Position numbers and translations under genes: made by a program | In this document: positions 1 through 8,095 of the stretch, piece by piece | How the letters are laid out: the number at the start of each line of letters is the position of its first letter | How positions within the stretch are numbered: the stretch's first letter is position 1 | Assembly (NCBI GenBank): GCA_027923965.1 | Contig: AP026969.1 | Coordinates: 2,914,001-2,978,000 of the forward strand | Reading direction: 5' to 3' | DNA: 64,000 bases | Source of the DNA: Comamonadaceae bacterium OS-1 | Lineage (GTDB): Bacteria; Pseudomonadota; Gammaproteobacteria; Burkholderiales; Burkholderiaceae_C | Notes under the pieces: generated by a model | What the model saw: the letters and a program-made list of their open reading frames with translations, nothing else | The model's database searches: none | Told to the model about the DNA's origin: nothing

Positions 1-403
1 GGATCCACCAGGTGGCGTAGGTGGAAAAACGAAAGCCGCGCTCGGGTTCGAACTTGTCGATGGAGTGCATCAGGCCCAGGTTGCCCTCTTCGATCAGGTC
101 GCCCATGGGTACGCCGCGGCCCAGGTAGAGCTTGGCGATGCTGACAACCAGGCGCAGGTTGTGCTCGATCATGGCCTGGCGGGCCGCAAAGTCCCCGGCG
201 CGGGCCCGGGTGGCCATGTCGAATTCTTCGGTGGGGGTGAACAGCTCGGTACGCCGCACGTCGCGCAGGTACATGCTGAGGGTGTCGTGGCTATCGACCC
301 CACTGGCCAGCCAGGGTACCTGGCCTGCCGCAGTAGCGCCGCCGCCTTCTTCGCCCAACGCATCCTCGAGCACAGTTTGGCCGGGTACGTTGGGGGTTTT
401 CAT
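1..403 (-). CDS. rpoS: RNA polymerase sigma factor RpoS, N-terminal part (runs off the window)
   Basis: This is the first 134 codons of the stationary-phase sigma factor, which directs RNA polymerase to general-stress promoters. It starts at the ATG at 401-403. The visible part contains sigma region 1.2 (around [12 protein letters not shown]) and the start of region 2 ([20 protein letters not shown], then [20 protein letters not shown] and FSTYATWWI, the region 2.1-2.4 core that binds the polymerase clamp and the -10 element). The start lies 5 bp after the nlpD stop, in the classic surE-pcm-nlpD-rpoS order, so rpoS is probably also read from promoters inside or upstream of nlpD. The C-terminal regions 3 and 4 lie outside the window. 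RpoS rather than RpoD or RpoH is inferred from the context and from the short N terminus. Confidence 0.93.
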   Translation of the reverse strand, partial: MKTPNVPGQTVLEDALGEEGGGATAAGQVPWLASGVDSHDTLSMYLRDVRRTELFTPTEEFDMATRARAGDFAARQAMIEHNLRLVVSIAKLYLGRGVPMGDLIEEGNLGLMHSIDKFEPERGFRFSTYATWWI

Positions 404-408
404 GGCAG

Positions 409-1290
409 TTACCGGTTGGGCAGATATTTGGCGGGATCGACGGGCTTGCCTTGGCGGCGAATCTCGAAGTGGAGTTTGACACGGTCGGCGTCGCTGCTAC
501 CCATTTCGGCGATTTTCTGGCCCTTGCGCACCGACTGGTCTTCCTTGACCAGCAGGGTCTGGTTGTGGGCGTAGGCCGTCAGGTAGGTGTTGTTGTGCTT
601 GAGGATCAGCAGGTTGCCGTAGCCGCGCAGGCCCGCACCGGCATACACCACCCGGCCATCGGCGGCGGCCAGCACAGCGTCGCCGGTTTTGCCGCCCAGG
701 TCCAGGCCCTTGTTTTTGGCTTCATCAAACCCGGCAATCAGGCCGCCACTGGTGGGCCAGATGAAGGCGACATCGTCCTCGGCAGCCGCCGGGGCCACGG
801 GGGTGGGCGTCACCGGTTTGGAGGCCGCACTGGCAGCGCTGGCCGGGCTGGAAGCCGCCGAGGCCGCCGGTGCGGGCACGGCCACCGGGGTCACCGTGCT
901 GGAGGCGACCGGGCGGGTGGTCACACCGGTCTCGGTGGCCACCGCATTGGGCGAGATCACGCGCAGCACCTGGCCGACTTCGATCACGTTGGGGTTATCC
1001 AACATGTTCCAGCGGGCGATGTCTTTCCAGCTTTGCCCGTTGTCCAGGCCGATGCGGATCAGGGTGTCGCCCGGCTTGACGGTGTAGTAGCCCGGCTTGC
1101 CCGCGTTCTCGGCACCGGGCAGGGGTTTGGCGGGCGCAGCGTCGGGCGTGGCCGCAACGGGCTGAGAACGGCTGGTGCCACGGTCCTCCACCGGTGCCTT
1201 GTGCACATTAGGGCCCGCGCAGCCACCGACCACCACCAAAGCCACCAAACCAACAATCTTCGACCAACCCTGACTGCGCAACGCGTGCAT
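409..1290 (-). CDS. nlpD: NlpD-type lipoprotein, LysM plus degenerate M23 (LytM) domain
   Basis: The 293-aa product is an outer-membrane lipoprotein: a hydrophobic signal segment ends in a VGGC lipobox at about residue 24. A LysM peptidoglycan-binding domain ([14 protein letters not shown]) follows at about 67-110, then an Ala/Pro/Ser-rich linker, then a C-terminal M23 domain at about 180-290. The M23 zinc site is incomplete: the first motif reads NKGLDLGG without the usual His, and the last is LHFE rather than HxH. That is the pattern of NlpD and EnvC, which activate cell-division amidases instead of cutting the wall themselves. The gene sits between pcm and rpoS. The catalytically inactive role is inferred from the family and from the missing residue. 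Confidence 0.92.
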   Translation of the reverse strand: MHALRSQGWSKIVGLVALVVVGGCAGPNVHKAPVEDRGTSRSQPVAATPDAAPAKPLPGAENAGKPGYYTVKPGDTLIRIGLDNGQSWKDIARWNMLDNPNVIEVGQVLRVISPNAVATETGVTTRPVASSTVTPVAVPAPAASAASSPASAASAASKPVTPTPVAPAAAEDDVAFIWPTSGGLIAGFDEAKNKGLDLGGKTGDAVLAAADGRVVYAGAGLRGYGNLLILKHNNTYLTAYAHNQTLLVKEDQSVRKGQKIAEMGSSDADRVKLHFEIRRQGKPVDPAKYLPNR

Positions 1291-1367
1291 GTAAAACTTC
1301 CTAAAAACATGAAATGACCTGCCCGGCCCGGCGTGCTCCGCGGCCCTCCGCGGCCCGTGCCTGCAGG

Positions 1368-2174
1368 TTATGCAATCCCTGATTTTAGAGGGACAAAATG
1401 CACGGCTTCGAGTAACTGCTGTTTCAGGCCCTGGGCGGTTTTGTCCACCACCACCAGCGCCTGCTTGCCACCACTGGTGACCATAGGCGCCACCAGCCGA
1501 CCGCCCACCGCCAACTGGTCCAGCCAGGCCTGCGGAATCGCGTCGCCCCCGGCGGCGGCGATGATGCCCGCATACGGTGCGCCCTTGGCGTAGCCCAGCA
1601 TGCCGTCGCCAAACAGCAGATGCACATTGGGCAGGCGAAAGGGCCGCAGATTGGCCCGGGCCTTGTCGTGCAGGCCGCGCAGGCGCTCGATACTGTAGAC
1701 CTCGCGGGCCAGCACGGCCAGCACCGCGGCCTGGTAGCCGCAGCCGGTGCCGATCTCCAGCACGCGGCCCAGCTGCCCGGCCTTGCCCAGCGCCGAGTCC
1801 AACAAAAGCTCGCCCATGCGGGCCACCACATTGGGCTTGGAGATGGTCTGGCCCAGGCCGATCGGCAGACTGGTGTCTTCGTAGGCCTGGTTGACCAGGG
1901 CGGTATCCACAAAGCGGTGCCGCTCCACCTGGCCCATGGCGCGCAGCACAGGGGCCGACACAATGCCCATGGCCGACAGCTTGTGCACCATGCGGGCACG
2001 CACCGCATCCGAATCCATGCCGTGGCCCGCCGTGGTTTTAAGTTCCAAGCTTTTTAGGGGCTTTGCGCTTACCCCGTCAGCACGAGAAGCTACTGTTTTA
2101 GTAGCAACCGTCTTGGCCGACGGCGCGCCGATGGAGAAGTCCAGCCGGGCCGGAAACGGGGGCCGCTGCGCCAT
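1368..2174 (-). CDS. pcm: Protein-L-isoaspartate O-methyltransferase
   Basis: The 268-aa cytosolic enzyme uses S-adenosylmethionine to methylate isoaspartyl residues in aged proteins. The SAM-binding motif LEIGTGCGYQAAVLA and the family stretch SLPIGLGQTISKPNVVARM are present. The usual protein is about 210-220 aa. Here about 52 extra residues precede the conserved MDSDAVRARMVHKL, and much of the extension (nt 2037-2105) is encoded by a copy of a dispersed palindromic repeat. The start used abuts the surE stop (2175) with no gap. An internal start at the ATG ending at 2018 would give the standard-length enzyme and cannot be excluded. Confidence 0.93.
   Translation of the reverse strand: MAQRPPFPARLDFSIGAPSAKTVATKTVASRADGVSAKPLKSLELKTTAGHGMDSDAVRARMVHKLSAMGIVSAPVLRAMGQVERHRFVDTALVNQAYEDTSLPIGLGQTISKPNVVARMGELLLDSALGKAGQLGRVLEIGTGCGYQAAVLAVLAREVYSIERLRGLHDKARANLRPFRLPNVHLLFGDGMLGYAKGAPYAGIIAAAGGDAIPQAWLDQLAVGGRLVAPMVTSGGKQALVVVDKTAQGLKQQLLEAVHFVPLKSGIA
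2037..2105 (-). repeat. Dispersed palindromic repeat copy inside pcm
   Basis: Read on the minus strand this contains TAGCTTCTCGTGCTGACGGG followed by GTAAGCGCAAAGCCCC and an A-rich end. It matches the window-wide pattern TAGCTGCTnGCGCTnAT...ATnAGCGCnAgaGGCC. It lies in frame within the N-terminal extension of pcm. Confidence 0.6.
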
Positions 2175-2936
2175 TCAGGCCACCGCCAGGCGGGAAGCAG
2201 TTTGCGCCCAATAGCCCAGATTTTCGTGGTCGGTCAGATCCACCTTCAACGGGGTCATGGTGACGTGGCCCTGCAGGCTGGCGTGGAAGTCGGTGCCCTC
2301 GGCATCGTCCTTGGCGGCACCGGCGCTGCCGATCCAGTACATGGTGTCGCCGCGCGGGCTGTCCATGGTGATGACTTTTTCCGCCGAGTGGCGGCGGCCC
2401 AGGCGGCACACCTTCAGGGGCTTGAGCTGGTCCAGCGGCAAATTGGGAATATTCACGTTGAGCAACCACGGCGGCGCGCCCTCGTGCTGCTGCCGGGTCA
2501 GGCGCAGCACCAGATCGCGTGCGGTCTGGGCGGCAACATCCAGGTGGGCCCAACCGCCCTGGGTTTGCGAAAAGGCAATCGACGGAATGCCGAACAGATA
2601 GCCCTCCATGGCCGCGCCCACCGTGCCCGAGTAGATGGTGTCGTCGCCCATATTGGCACCGTTGTTGATGCCCGAAATCACCAGGTCGGGCCGGTAGCCC
2701 AGCAGGCCGGTCAGGGCGATGTGCACGCAGTCGGCCGGAGTGCCGTTCACATACCGGAAACCGTTGGCGGCCCGGTGCACGTACAAGGGTGCGTACAGGG
2801 TAAGCGCGTTGGACTTGGCGCTGTTGTTGTGCTCGGGCGCGACCACCTCGACCTCGGCCACGTCTTTCAGCGCTTCATACAGCGCGACGATGCCAGGAGC
2901 CTGGTAGCCGTCGTCATTGGAAATCAAAATTTTCAT
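2175..2936 (-). CDS. surE: 5'-nucleotidase SurE
   Basis: The 253-aa metal-dependent phosphatase dephosphorylates nucleoside 5'- and 3'-monophosphates. The N terminus MKILISNDDGY carries the metal-binding Asp8-Asp9 pair. The NNSAKSNALTL loop and NGTPADCVHIALTGLL complete the family active site, and the length is normal. The start chosen is the ATG that gives this canonical N terminus; a TTG four codons upstream is in frame but unlikely. It is the first gene of the surE-pcm-nlpD-rpoS block and is directly followed by pcm. Confidence 0.96.
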   Translation of the reverse strand: MKILISNDDGYQAPGIVALYEALKDVAEVEVVAPEHNNSAKSNALTLYAPLYVHRAANGFRYVNGTPADCVHIALTGLLGYRPDLVISGINNGANMGDDTIYSGTVGAAMEGYLFGIPSIAFSQTQGGWAHLDVAAQTARDLVLRLTRQQHEGAPPWLLNVNIPNLPLDQLKPLKVCRLGRRHSAEKVITMDSPRGDTMYWIGSAGAAKDDAEGTDFHASLQGHVTMTPLKVDLTDHENLGYWAQTASRLAVA

Positions 2937-3002
2937 AGAACATGCCAAAGTGTTACCGGATTGTAGGGGCCGGGTTACAGGCTTCCGCGCCCCGGCTTTC
3001 CA

Positions 3003-5558
3003 CTAGGTCGGCGCAACCACCAGGCCCTGCTGCAAGGCAAATACTTCTGGGCGCAGCGGGCGGGCGAAGTGGTAGCCCTGGGCGTAAGTGCACTGCAGGT
3101 GGCGCAGGCGCTGCGCGATTTCTTCGGTTTCCACGCCCTCGGCCAGCACGCTCAGGCCCAGGCTCAGGGCCAGCGAAATGATGCCGCGCACAATGGCGGC
3201 GTTGTCCGGGTCGTCGATCAGATCGCGCACAAACGACTGGTCTATCTTGATCTTGTCGAACTTGATGCGGCGCAGGTAGGCAAAACTGGAATAACCGGTG
3301 CCAAAGTCGTCGATCGACAGCTTGACCCCCAGCGCCTGCAGGCGGCGCAACACGGCGGTCACGGCCTCGCCGTCGTGCAGCAGCACGCTTTCGGTCAACT
3401 CCAGCTCCAGCCGGTCGGGGGCGATGCCGGACACCTCCAGTGCGGTCTCCACCTGCTTGAGCACCACGCCGCGCTGGAACTGCCGGGCCGACAGGTTCAC
3501 CGCCATGATCAGCTCGGGTTGGCCGGCATCGTGCCAGGCGCGCAGCTGCAAGGCAGCGGTTTTCAGCACCCAGCCGCCCAGGGCTTCGATCAGGCCGCAG
3601 TCTTCGGCAATCGGGATGAACAAGCCGGGCGGGATTGCGCCGCGCTCGGGGTGGTCCCAGCGGCACAGGGCCTCGGCCCCCACCACGCGGCCGCTGGGCA
3701 GATGGATCAACGGCTGGTATTCCAGGCGCAGGGCGTTGTTTTCGATCGCCAGTCGCAAGGCGGACTCCAGCCGCAGGCGCTCCAGCGCAGCCGCGTTCAT
3801 GGTGGCGTTGGCAAACTGGTAGGTGCCGCGCCCGCCCCGCTTGGCCGCGTACAAGGCCGAGTCGGCGCGCCCAAACAAGCCATCAAACTGGTCACCATCG
3901 GCCGGAAACATGGCAATTCCGGCGGAGATGGACACATTTACCGGCATATCGGCCAAGATCATGGGCTGGCCCACCGCATCCATCAAGGCTGTCACCATGT
4001 GGGCCGCGTCGGCCGTGCCCTGTACATTGCGCAGCAAAATCAGAAATTCATCGCCACTCAGGCGCCCCACCACCGATCGCTCGTCGGCAAACTGGCTCAG
4101 CCGCAGGCCGACTTCGCGCAGCATCTGGTCCCCCGCCGCGTGGCCCAGAGAGTCGTTGAGGGTCTTGAAGTTGTCTACATCAATGACGATCATCGCCACC
4201 TGTTCGTGCGTGGTCTTGGCGTGCTTGAGCACCAGGGTGGAACGCAAAGCCACCTGGGCCCGGTTGGGAAGGCCGGTGATCACGTCCTGGCTGGACAGAT
4301 AGGCAATTTTTTCTTCGGCCGCCTTACGCGAACTCAGGTCGGAAAAAGCCGCCACGTAGTGGGTCACATCGCCGTGGGCACGCCGGTGCAGGGCCGACAG
4401 GCTGAGCCATTGTGGATACACCTCGCCGTTCTTGCGGCGGTTCCATATCTCGCCCGTCCAGCGCCCTTCCTCGGCCAAAACCCTCCACATCTGCTGGAAA
4501 AACGCCGCATCGTGCTGCCCGGATGCCAGCAACTTGGGGTCGCTGCCCAAGACCTCGCTGGCCTGGTAGCCAGTGATGTCGGTAAAAGCACCGTTCACCA
4601 TGATGATGCGGTTGGACTCGTCGGTGACGATGATGCCGTCGGTGCTTTGCTCCAGCACCCGGCCGGCCAGCTCCAGCTTGGTGGCAGCGATGCGCTGGTC
4701 GGTAATGTCGCGGCGCACCATCAACAGGTGCATGCGCTGGCCACGCCGCCCGAAGGTAGGCACCCGCACCACATCCAGCCAGCGCAAATTGCCCTGACCG
4801 TCGTCAGCCACTTCCTGCTGGTGCGAGGCCCGGCCCGACTGCCAGGTGGCCTCATCGGTCAGAGCGCCCTGGCGCAAGCCTTCACCCTGGGGATGGTCGC
4901 GGTCGGCAATTTCCAGATTGGTGTAGCCGTAGGCCTCTTGCTCGGTCAAACCCAGCACGCCCAGCGCGGCAGGGTTGGTCAACAGCCAACGACCTTCCCC
5001 ATCCTTTAGGTACACCATATCGGGCAAGTGCCGAAACACCGATCCCAGCAGTTTGTCGCGGTCACGCAGCAACCGGTCCGACTCGGAGCGGGCCGTAACA
5101 TCCAAACCTACGCACCACACCACGTCCGGCTGGGATACCGCATGCAAACCGTCGATGCTGGACCAGGCGATGCGCCGCTTGTCACCCGACTTGGTGGTCA
5201 ACGTCCACTCCACACCCCTGAAACTGGCACCCAACTCCAGAAAATCAGCCAGCTTGCGCGACAGGTACGAGGTTTCCGGGTACAGCCACTGCAAGGCCTC
5301 AGGGTGGTCCACCAATTCATCGCTGGTGTAACCCGATACCGACGCGCACTCGCGGTTCCAATAGGTGATGGTGCGGCGCACACGCAAGTCCATCGCACTG
5401 ACCAGCACCGGCAAACCATCCAATACCGCCAGAATCTGCGGCGACACCACATGTCCCACCAGCTCGATAGCCCGCCCCGCCACAAACGCAAGCATATTCA
5501 CAGAATCGTTCCCCAGCGGGGTGAGGTCAATGCGAGAGCTGGGACGCTTGGTTTCCAC
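3003..5558 (-). CDS. PAS-PAS-PAS-GGDEF-EAL cyclic-di-GMP turnover protein
   Basis: The 851-aa protein has no obvious membrane segment. Three PAS sensor domains lie at about 40-160, 170-290 and 295-410. A GGDEF domain follows at about 415-580, and an EAL phosphodiesterase domain at about 595-845. The cyclase signature reads RLSGDEF instead of RxGGDEF at 499-505, and no RxxD inhibitory site precedes it. The EAL domain looks intact (GAEALCRW at 627-633 and DDFGTGYSS further on). Breakdown of c-di-GMP is therefore the safer prediction, and cyclase activity is uncertain. The signal sensed cannot be read from the sequence. The gene is monocistronic, and 218 bp separate its start from the tRNA-His integration site. 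Confidence 0.9.
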   Translation of the reverse strand: METKRPSSRIDLTPLGNDSVNMLAFVAGRAIELVGHVVSPQILAVLDGLPVLVSAMDLRVRRTITYWNRECASVSGYTSDELVDHPEALQWLYPETSYLSRKLADFLELGASFRGVEWTLTTKSGDKRRIAWSSIDGLHAVSQPDVVWCVGLDVTARSESDRLLRDRDKLLGSVFRHLPDMVYLKDGEGRWLLTNPAALGVLGLTEQEAYGYTNLEIADRDHPQGEGLRQGALTDEATWQSGRASHQQEVADDGQGNLRWLDVVRVPTFGRRGQRMHLLMVRRDITDQRIAATKLELAGRVLEQSTDGIIVTDESNRIIMVNGAFTDITGYQASEVLGSDPKLLASGQHDAAFFQQMWRVLAEEGRWTGEIWNRRKNGEVYPQWLSLSALHRRAHGDVTHYVAAFSDLSSRKAAEEKIAYLSSQDVITGLPNRAQVALRSTLVLKHAKTTHEQVAMIVIDVDNFKTLNDSLGHAAGDQMLREVGLRLSQFADERSVVGRLSGDEFLILLRNVQGTADAAHMVTALMDAVGQPMILADMPVNVSISAGIAMFPADGDQFDGLFGRADSALYAAKRGGRGTYQFANATMNAAALERLRLESALRLAIENNALRLEYQPLIHLPSGRVVGAEALCRWDHPERGAIPPGLFIPIAEDCGLIEALGGWVLKTAALQLRAWHDAGQPELIMAVNLSARQFQRGVVLKQVETALEVSGIAPDRLELELTESVLLHDGEAVTAVLRRLQALGVKLSIDDFGTGYSSFAYLRRIKFDKIKIDQSFVRDLIDDPDNAAIVRGIISLALSLGLSVLAEGVETEEIAQRLRHLQCTYAQGYHFARPLRPEVFALQQGLVVAPT

Positions 5559-5730
5559 ACGGGGTTCCTAAAAATACGGCGGGGGAGCAAGACAGGCAGA
5601 AGGTCTTCAAAACTGTATGCGATACAGCCGCCCATATTAGTACACAGTACCCTGCATTTTGGCAGCAGAGGAATAAAGCAACGCCGTGGACAGGGCAATG
5701 CCCCATCGCGTAGTTTTGGCCAAGAAAAAA

Positions 5731-5755
5731 GGGCGCTACTTATAAAGTAGCGCCC
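5731..5755 (-). terminator. Stranded intrinsic terminator, probably the original one of tRNA-His
   Basis: An 11-bp perfect stem (GGGCGCTACTT / AAGTAGCGCCC) with a 3-nt loop is followed on the minus strand by TTTTTTCTTGG. It lies just beyond the truncated tRNA-His copy at the left end of the element, so it probably terminated tRNA-His before the element inserted. Confidence 0.75.
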
Positions 5756-5776
5756 TGCATAAAACCGGCATATAAA

Positions 5777-5826
5777 TGGGGTGGCTGAAGGGGCTCGAAC
5801 CCTCGACAACAGGAATCACAATCCTG
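5777..5826 (-). repeat. attL: 3' fragment of tRNA-His (50-bp direct repeat)
   Basis: This is identical over 50 bp to 18221-18270. It holds the CCA end, acceptor 3' strand, T arm and anticodon region up to the anticodon stem, after which the sequence diverges (ACTTTA here, GACTCT in the intact gene). It is a tRNA remnant, not a functional gene. Confidence 0.95.
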
Positions 5827-5838
5827 ACTTTATAGTAT

Positions 5839-5867
5839 TTCACATCGTTGATTGATGTTGCTACAAT
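5839..5867 (+). promoter_or_regulatory. Candidate integrase promoter with shared operator motif
   Basis: TTCACA (5839-5844) and TACAAT (5862-5867) are separated by 17 bp. The spacer and -10 form the 17-mer ATTGATGTTGCTACAAT (5851-5867). This differs only in its three central bases from the 17-mer over the brnTA promoter at 7388-7404. GTTGATTGAT also recurs at 5847 and 5922. Confidence 0.55.
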
Positions 5868-5953
5868 CAATACAAATCAACAGCTTACATCTGCATAACT
5901 GGATAAGAGAACAGCCTTAGTGTTGATTGATATTCCTCTAAATTGGGGATTTT

Positions 5954-5990
5954 TGGCTACACAGTGGCTACACGGACTACCGGTGTAGCC
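5954..5990 (+). promoter_or_regulatory. Left arm-type integrase binding sites (candidate)
   Basis: The 20-mer TGGCTACACAGTGGCTACAC (5954-5973) is repeated exactly at 18143-18162 near the other end. An inverted copy of its core, GTGTAGCC, is at 5983-5990. Matched short repeats next to both att sites are the usual form of arm-type sites for tyrosine recombinases. Confidence 0.6.
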
Positions 5991-6011
5991 AAACTGACCG
6001 GAGCAAGCAGC

Positions 6012-7379
6012 ATGGCCCGCCCCAAGAAAATCGACGCACCAGACACCACCCAGCGGGTAAACCTGACCGCAGGCGTGATTGAACGACTGACCTGCCGCAC
6101 CGACCAAAAAGCCCAAGCCTTCTTGCGCGACAGCGAGGCCCCCGGCCTGCGGGTTCGTGTGACCAACACCGGGGCCAAGTCGTTCGTGTTTGAGGCCAAA
6201 CTGAACAGACAGACCATCCGCCGCACCATCGGAGACGTTCGCGCCTGGACCATTGAACAGGCCCGGGCCGAGGCAAACCGCTTGCGCGTGACCCTGGATG
6301 CAGGCACAGACCCCCGCGAGGTGGAGCGCGACCGACAAGCCGCCGCCGTTGAGGTAAAGGCCGCTGCCGCTGCCAAAGTAGAGGCCGACAAAGTAGCCGC
6401 ACTGACCGTGGGCGAGGTGTGGACCACCTACATTGAAGAGCGCCGCCCACATTGGGGTGCATTGCACTACCGTGACCACGTCGACAAGGCCAAGGCCGGG
6501 GGCTTACCGTCTGGCCGCCGTGGTGGTGGCAAGCAGTTGACCAAGCCGGGACCGCTGGCCGCATTGATGCCGCTGGCGCTGCGCGACCTCGACCAGCCCA
6601 CCATCGAGGCATGGGCCGCGAACGAGGGCAAGACCCGTGCATCCTCCGCCCGGCTGGCATGGCGGCTGCTGACTGTGTTTCTGACCTGGTGTAGCGAACA
6701 GCCAGCCTACGCCGACCTGCTGCCCGTCAAGAACCCAGCCAAGACCAAGAAGACCCGCGAAGCCCTGGGCAAGGCTGGGACGAAATCCGACGTGCTGCAA
6801 CGCGAACAACTGGCTGCATGGTTCGCCGCCGTCCAACAGATTCAAAACCCGGTGATTGCCGCCTGCCTGCAATTCCTGCTGTTGTCCGGGGCTCGGCTGA
6901 ATGAAGTGCTGGCGCTGCGCTGGGAAGACGTGAATACCCAGTGGAAAGGCATCTACCTGCACGACAAGGTGGAGGGCAACCGCGAGATTCCTGCCACCCC
7001 CTACATGCTGCACCTGCTGGCCACCCTGCCCCGCCGCAATGAATGGGTGTTCTCCAGCCCCACCAGCGAATCGGGCCACCTGAGCGAACCCAACAACCCG
7101 CATACCCGCGCTTGCACAGTTGCTGGTGTAGATGGCCTGACCCTGCACGGCCTGCGCCGCTCATTCAAGAGCCTGACCGAGTGGCTGGAGGTTCCCGTGG
7201 GCGTGGTGGCCCAGATTCAAGGCCACAAGCCCAGCGCCACCGCCGAAAAGCACTACACCGTGCGCCCACTGGAACTGCTGCGTGTGCACCATGAACGCAT
7301 CGAGGCCTGGATGCTGGAGCAGGCCGAAGTGGCGTTTGATGCGAAAGCCTTGCCCAGCGCGCTGCGTGTGGTGGGTTGA
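6012..7379 (+). CDS. Site-specific tyrosine recombinase (integrase)
   Basis: The 455-aa integrase catalyses integration into and excision from tRNA-His. An N-terminal arm-binding domain (about 15-110, with TIGDVRAWTIEQARAEA) and a coiled linker precede the catalytic domain. The active-site residues are all visible: Arg295 in LSGARLNEVLALRW, His379 and Arg382 in LHGLRRSF, His405 in GHKPSAT and the nucleophile Tyr415 in EKHYTV. I start at the ATG at 6012, preceded by CGGAG. A longer frame from 5943 would run through the repeated arm-type sites. The gene is 185 bp from attL, at the end away from the intact tRNA. Confidence 0.96.
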   Translation: MARPKKIDAPDTTQRVNLTAGVIERLTCRTDQKAQAFLRDSEAPGLRVRVTNTGAKSFVFEAKLNRQTIRRTIGDVRAWTIEQARAEANRLRVTLDAGTDPREVERDRQAAAVEVKAAAAAKVEADKVAALTVGEVWTTYIEERRPHWGALHYRDHVDKAKAGGLPSGRRGGGKQLTKPGPLAALMPLALRDLDQPTIEAWAANEGKTRASSARLAWRLLTVFLTWCSEQPAYADLLPVKNPAKTKKTREALGKAGTKSDVLQREQLAAWFAAVQQIQNPVIAACLQFLLLSGARLNEVLALRWEDVNTQWKGIYLHDKVEGNREIPATPYMLHLLATLPRRNEWVFSSPTSESGHLSEPNNPHTRACTVAGVDGLTLHGLRRSFKSLTEWLEVPVGVVAQIQGHKPSATAEKHYTVRPLELLRVHHERIEAWMLEQAEVAFDAKALPSALRVVG

Positions 7380-7404
7380 AATAGCCAATTGATGCCACTA
7401 CAAT
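7376..7404 (+). promoter_or_regulatory. brnTA promoter
   Basis: TTGAAA (7376-7381, overlapping the integrase stop) and TACAAT (7399-7404) are separated by exactly 17 bp. The 17-mer at 7388-7404 (ATTGATGCCACTACAAT) shares 14 of 17 bases with the integrase promoter region at 5851-5867, which suggests one common regulator. Confidence 0.65.
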
Positions 7405-7414
7405 AAATAAAGCC

Positions 7415-7699
7415 ATGCACTTCACGTTCGACCCGAACAAAGATGCGGCCAACATCGCCAAACACGGGCTTTCGCTGGTTGACGCGCCCCTGGTGTTCAA
7501 CGCGCTGGACAAGCTCACGCTGGAGTCAGTCCGCGCCACTGAGACCCGGCTGATGGACATTGCCCTGGTCGAGGTGGCTGGCGTGGTACTGGTGCTGGTG
7601 TACGTGCGACGCGAACCCAACGAGGTGCGGGCGATATCACTGCGCCGGGCATCCAAACAGGAAAGGAAGCTGTATGCAAGCTGGCAAGAAGCCCACTGA
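7415..7699 (+). CDS. brnT: BrnT-family toxin (RelE-fold ribonuclease)
   Basis: The 94-aa protein has the BrnT pattern: an FDPNKDAANIAKHGLSL start, then DIALVEVAGVVLVLVYVRR and ISLRRASKQERKLY near the end. BrnT proteins are RelE-fold ribonucleases that inhibit translation until bound by BrnA. Here the toxin gene comes first and overlaps the antitoxin gene by 26 bp, as is normal for brnTA. It has its own promoter at 7376-7404. In this element it probably stabilises the integrated state. The function is inferred from the family. Confidence 0.9.
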   Translation: MHFTFDPNKDAANIAKHGLSLVDAPLVFNALDKLTLESVRATETRLMDIALVEVAGVVLVLVYVRREPNEVRAISLRRASKQERKLYASWQEAH

Positions 7700-7997
7700 A
7701 CCAAAGCCCTCTGGCACCGACTGGGAGCGCGTCAAGCGCGAAGCTGCGCAGGATGCACCTATCCCATTCACCCCTGACAGCGAACCCTACGACCCCAACG
7801 ACACCGCCGCCGTGGGCGCTTACTGGGCGAGTGCGACCATCAAGCGGGGGCGGGGCAGGCCCGCCGTGACCGTGAAACGCCCCACCTTGAATATGCGCGT
7901 CGATGCCGAGGTGCTGGACGCATTCAAAGCCACCGGGCCAGGCTGGCAAACCCGGATCAATGAAGTCTTGAAAAGCTGGGTGCAAAGCCACGCTTGA
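7674..7997 (+). CDS. brnA: BrnA-family antitoxin (ribbon-helix-helix)
   Basis: The 107-aa partner of the preceding toxin starts at the ATG at 7674, preceded by GAAAGGA. A variable N-terminal half (about 1-60) would bind BrnT. The C-terminal part (RPTLNMRVDAEVLDAFKATG, then WQTRINEVLKSWV) is the ribbon-helix-helix DNA-binding domain through which BrnA dimers repress their own promoter. The candidate operator is the ATTGATG...CTACAAT motif at 7388-7404. The same motif upstream of int raises the possibility that BrnA also tunes the integrase. Confidence 0.88.
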   Translation: MQAGKKPTEPKPSGTDWERVKREAAQDAPIPFTPDSEPYDPNDTAAVGAYWASATIKRGRGRPAVTVKRPTLNMRVDAEVLDAFKATGPGWQTRINEVLKSWVQSHA

Positions 7998-8005
7998 ACC
8001 GTTTT

Positions 8006-8060
8006 GCCCCAGCTAGGTTTAGCGGCTGAAAAGCGGGAACCTTCACCCGCCTGCTGGGGC
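8006..8060 (+). terminator. Hairpin after brnA (candidate terminator)
   Basis: GCCCCAGC (8006-8013) pairs with GCTGGGGC (8053-8060). An inner stem, GCGGG (8033-8037) / CCCGC (8046-8050), sits inside it. It is followed by TTCTATTT, a weak U-tract, between brnA and the next gene. Confidence 0.5.
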
Positions 8061-8095
8061 TTCTATTTGAAGTGACACCTTGAAGGGGTGCGTCC

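Noticed and set aside
5943..6011. Longer integrase N terminus starting at 5943
   Set aside because: The extra 23 codons cover the repeated arm-type sites, have no ribosome site, and the ATG at 6012 has GGAG at proper spacing.
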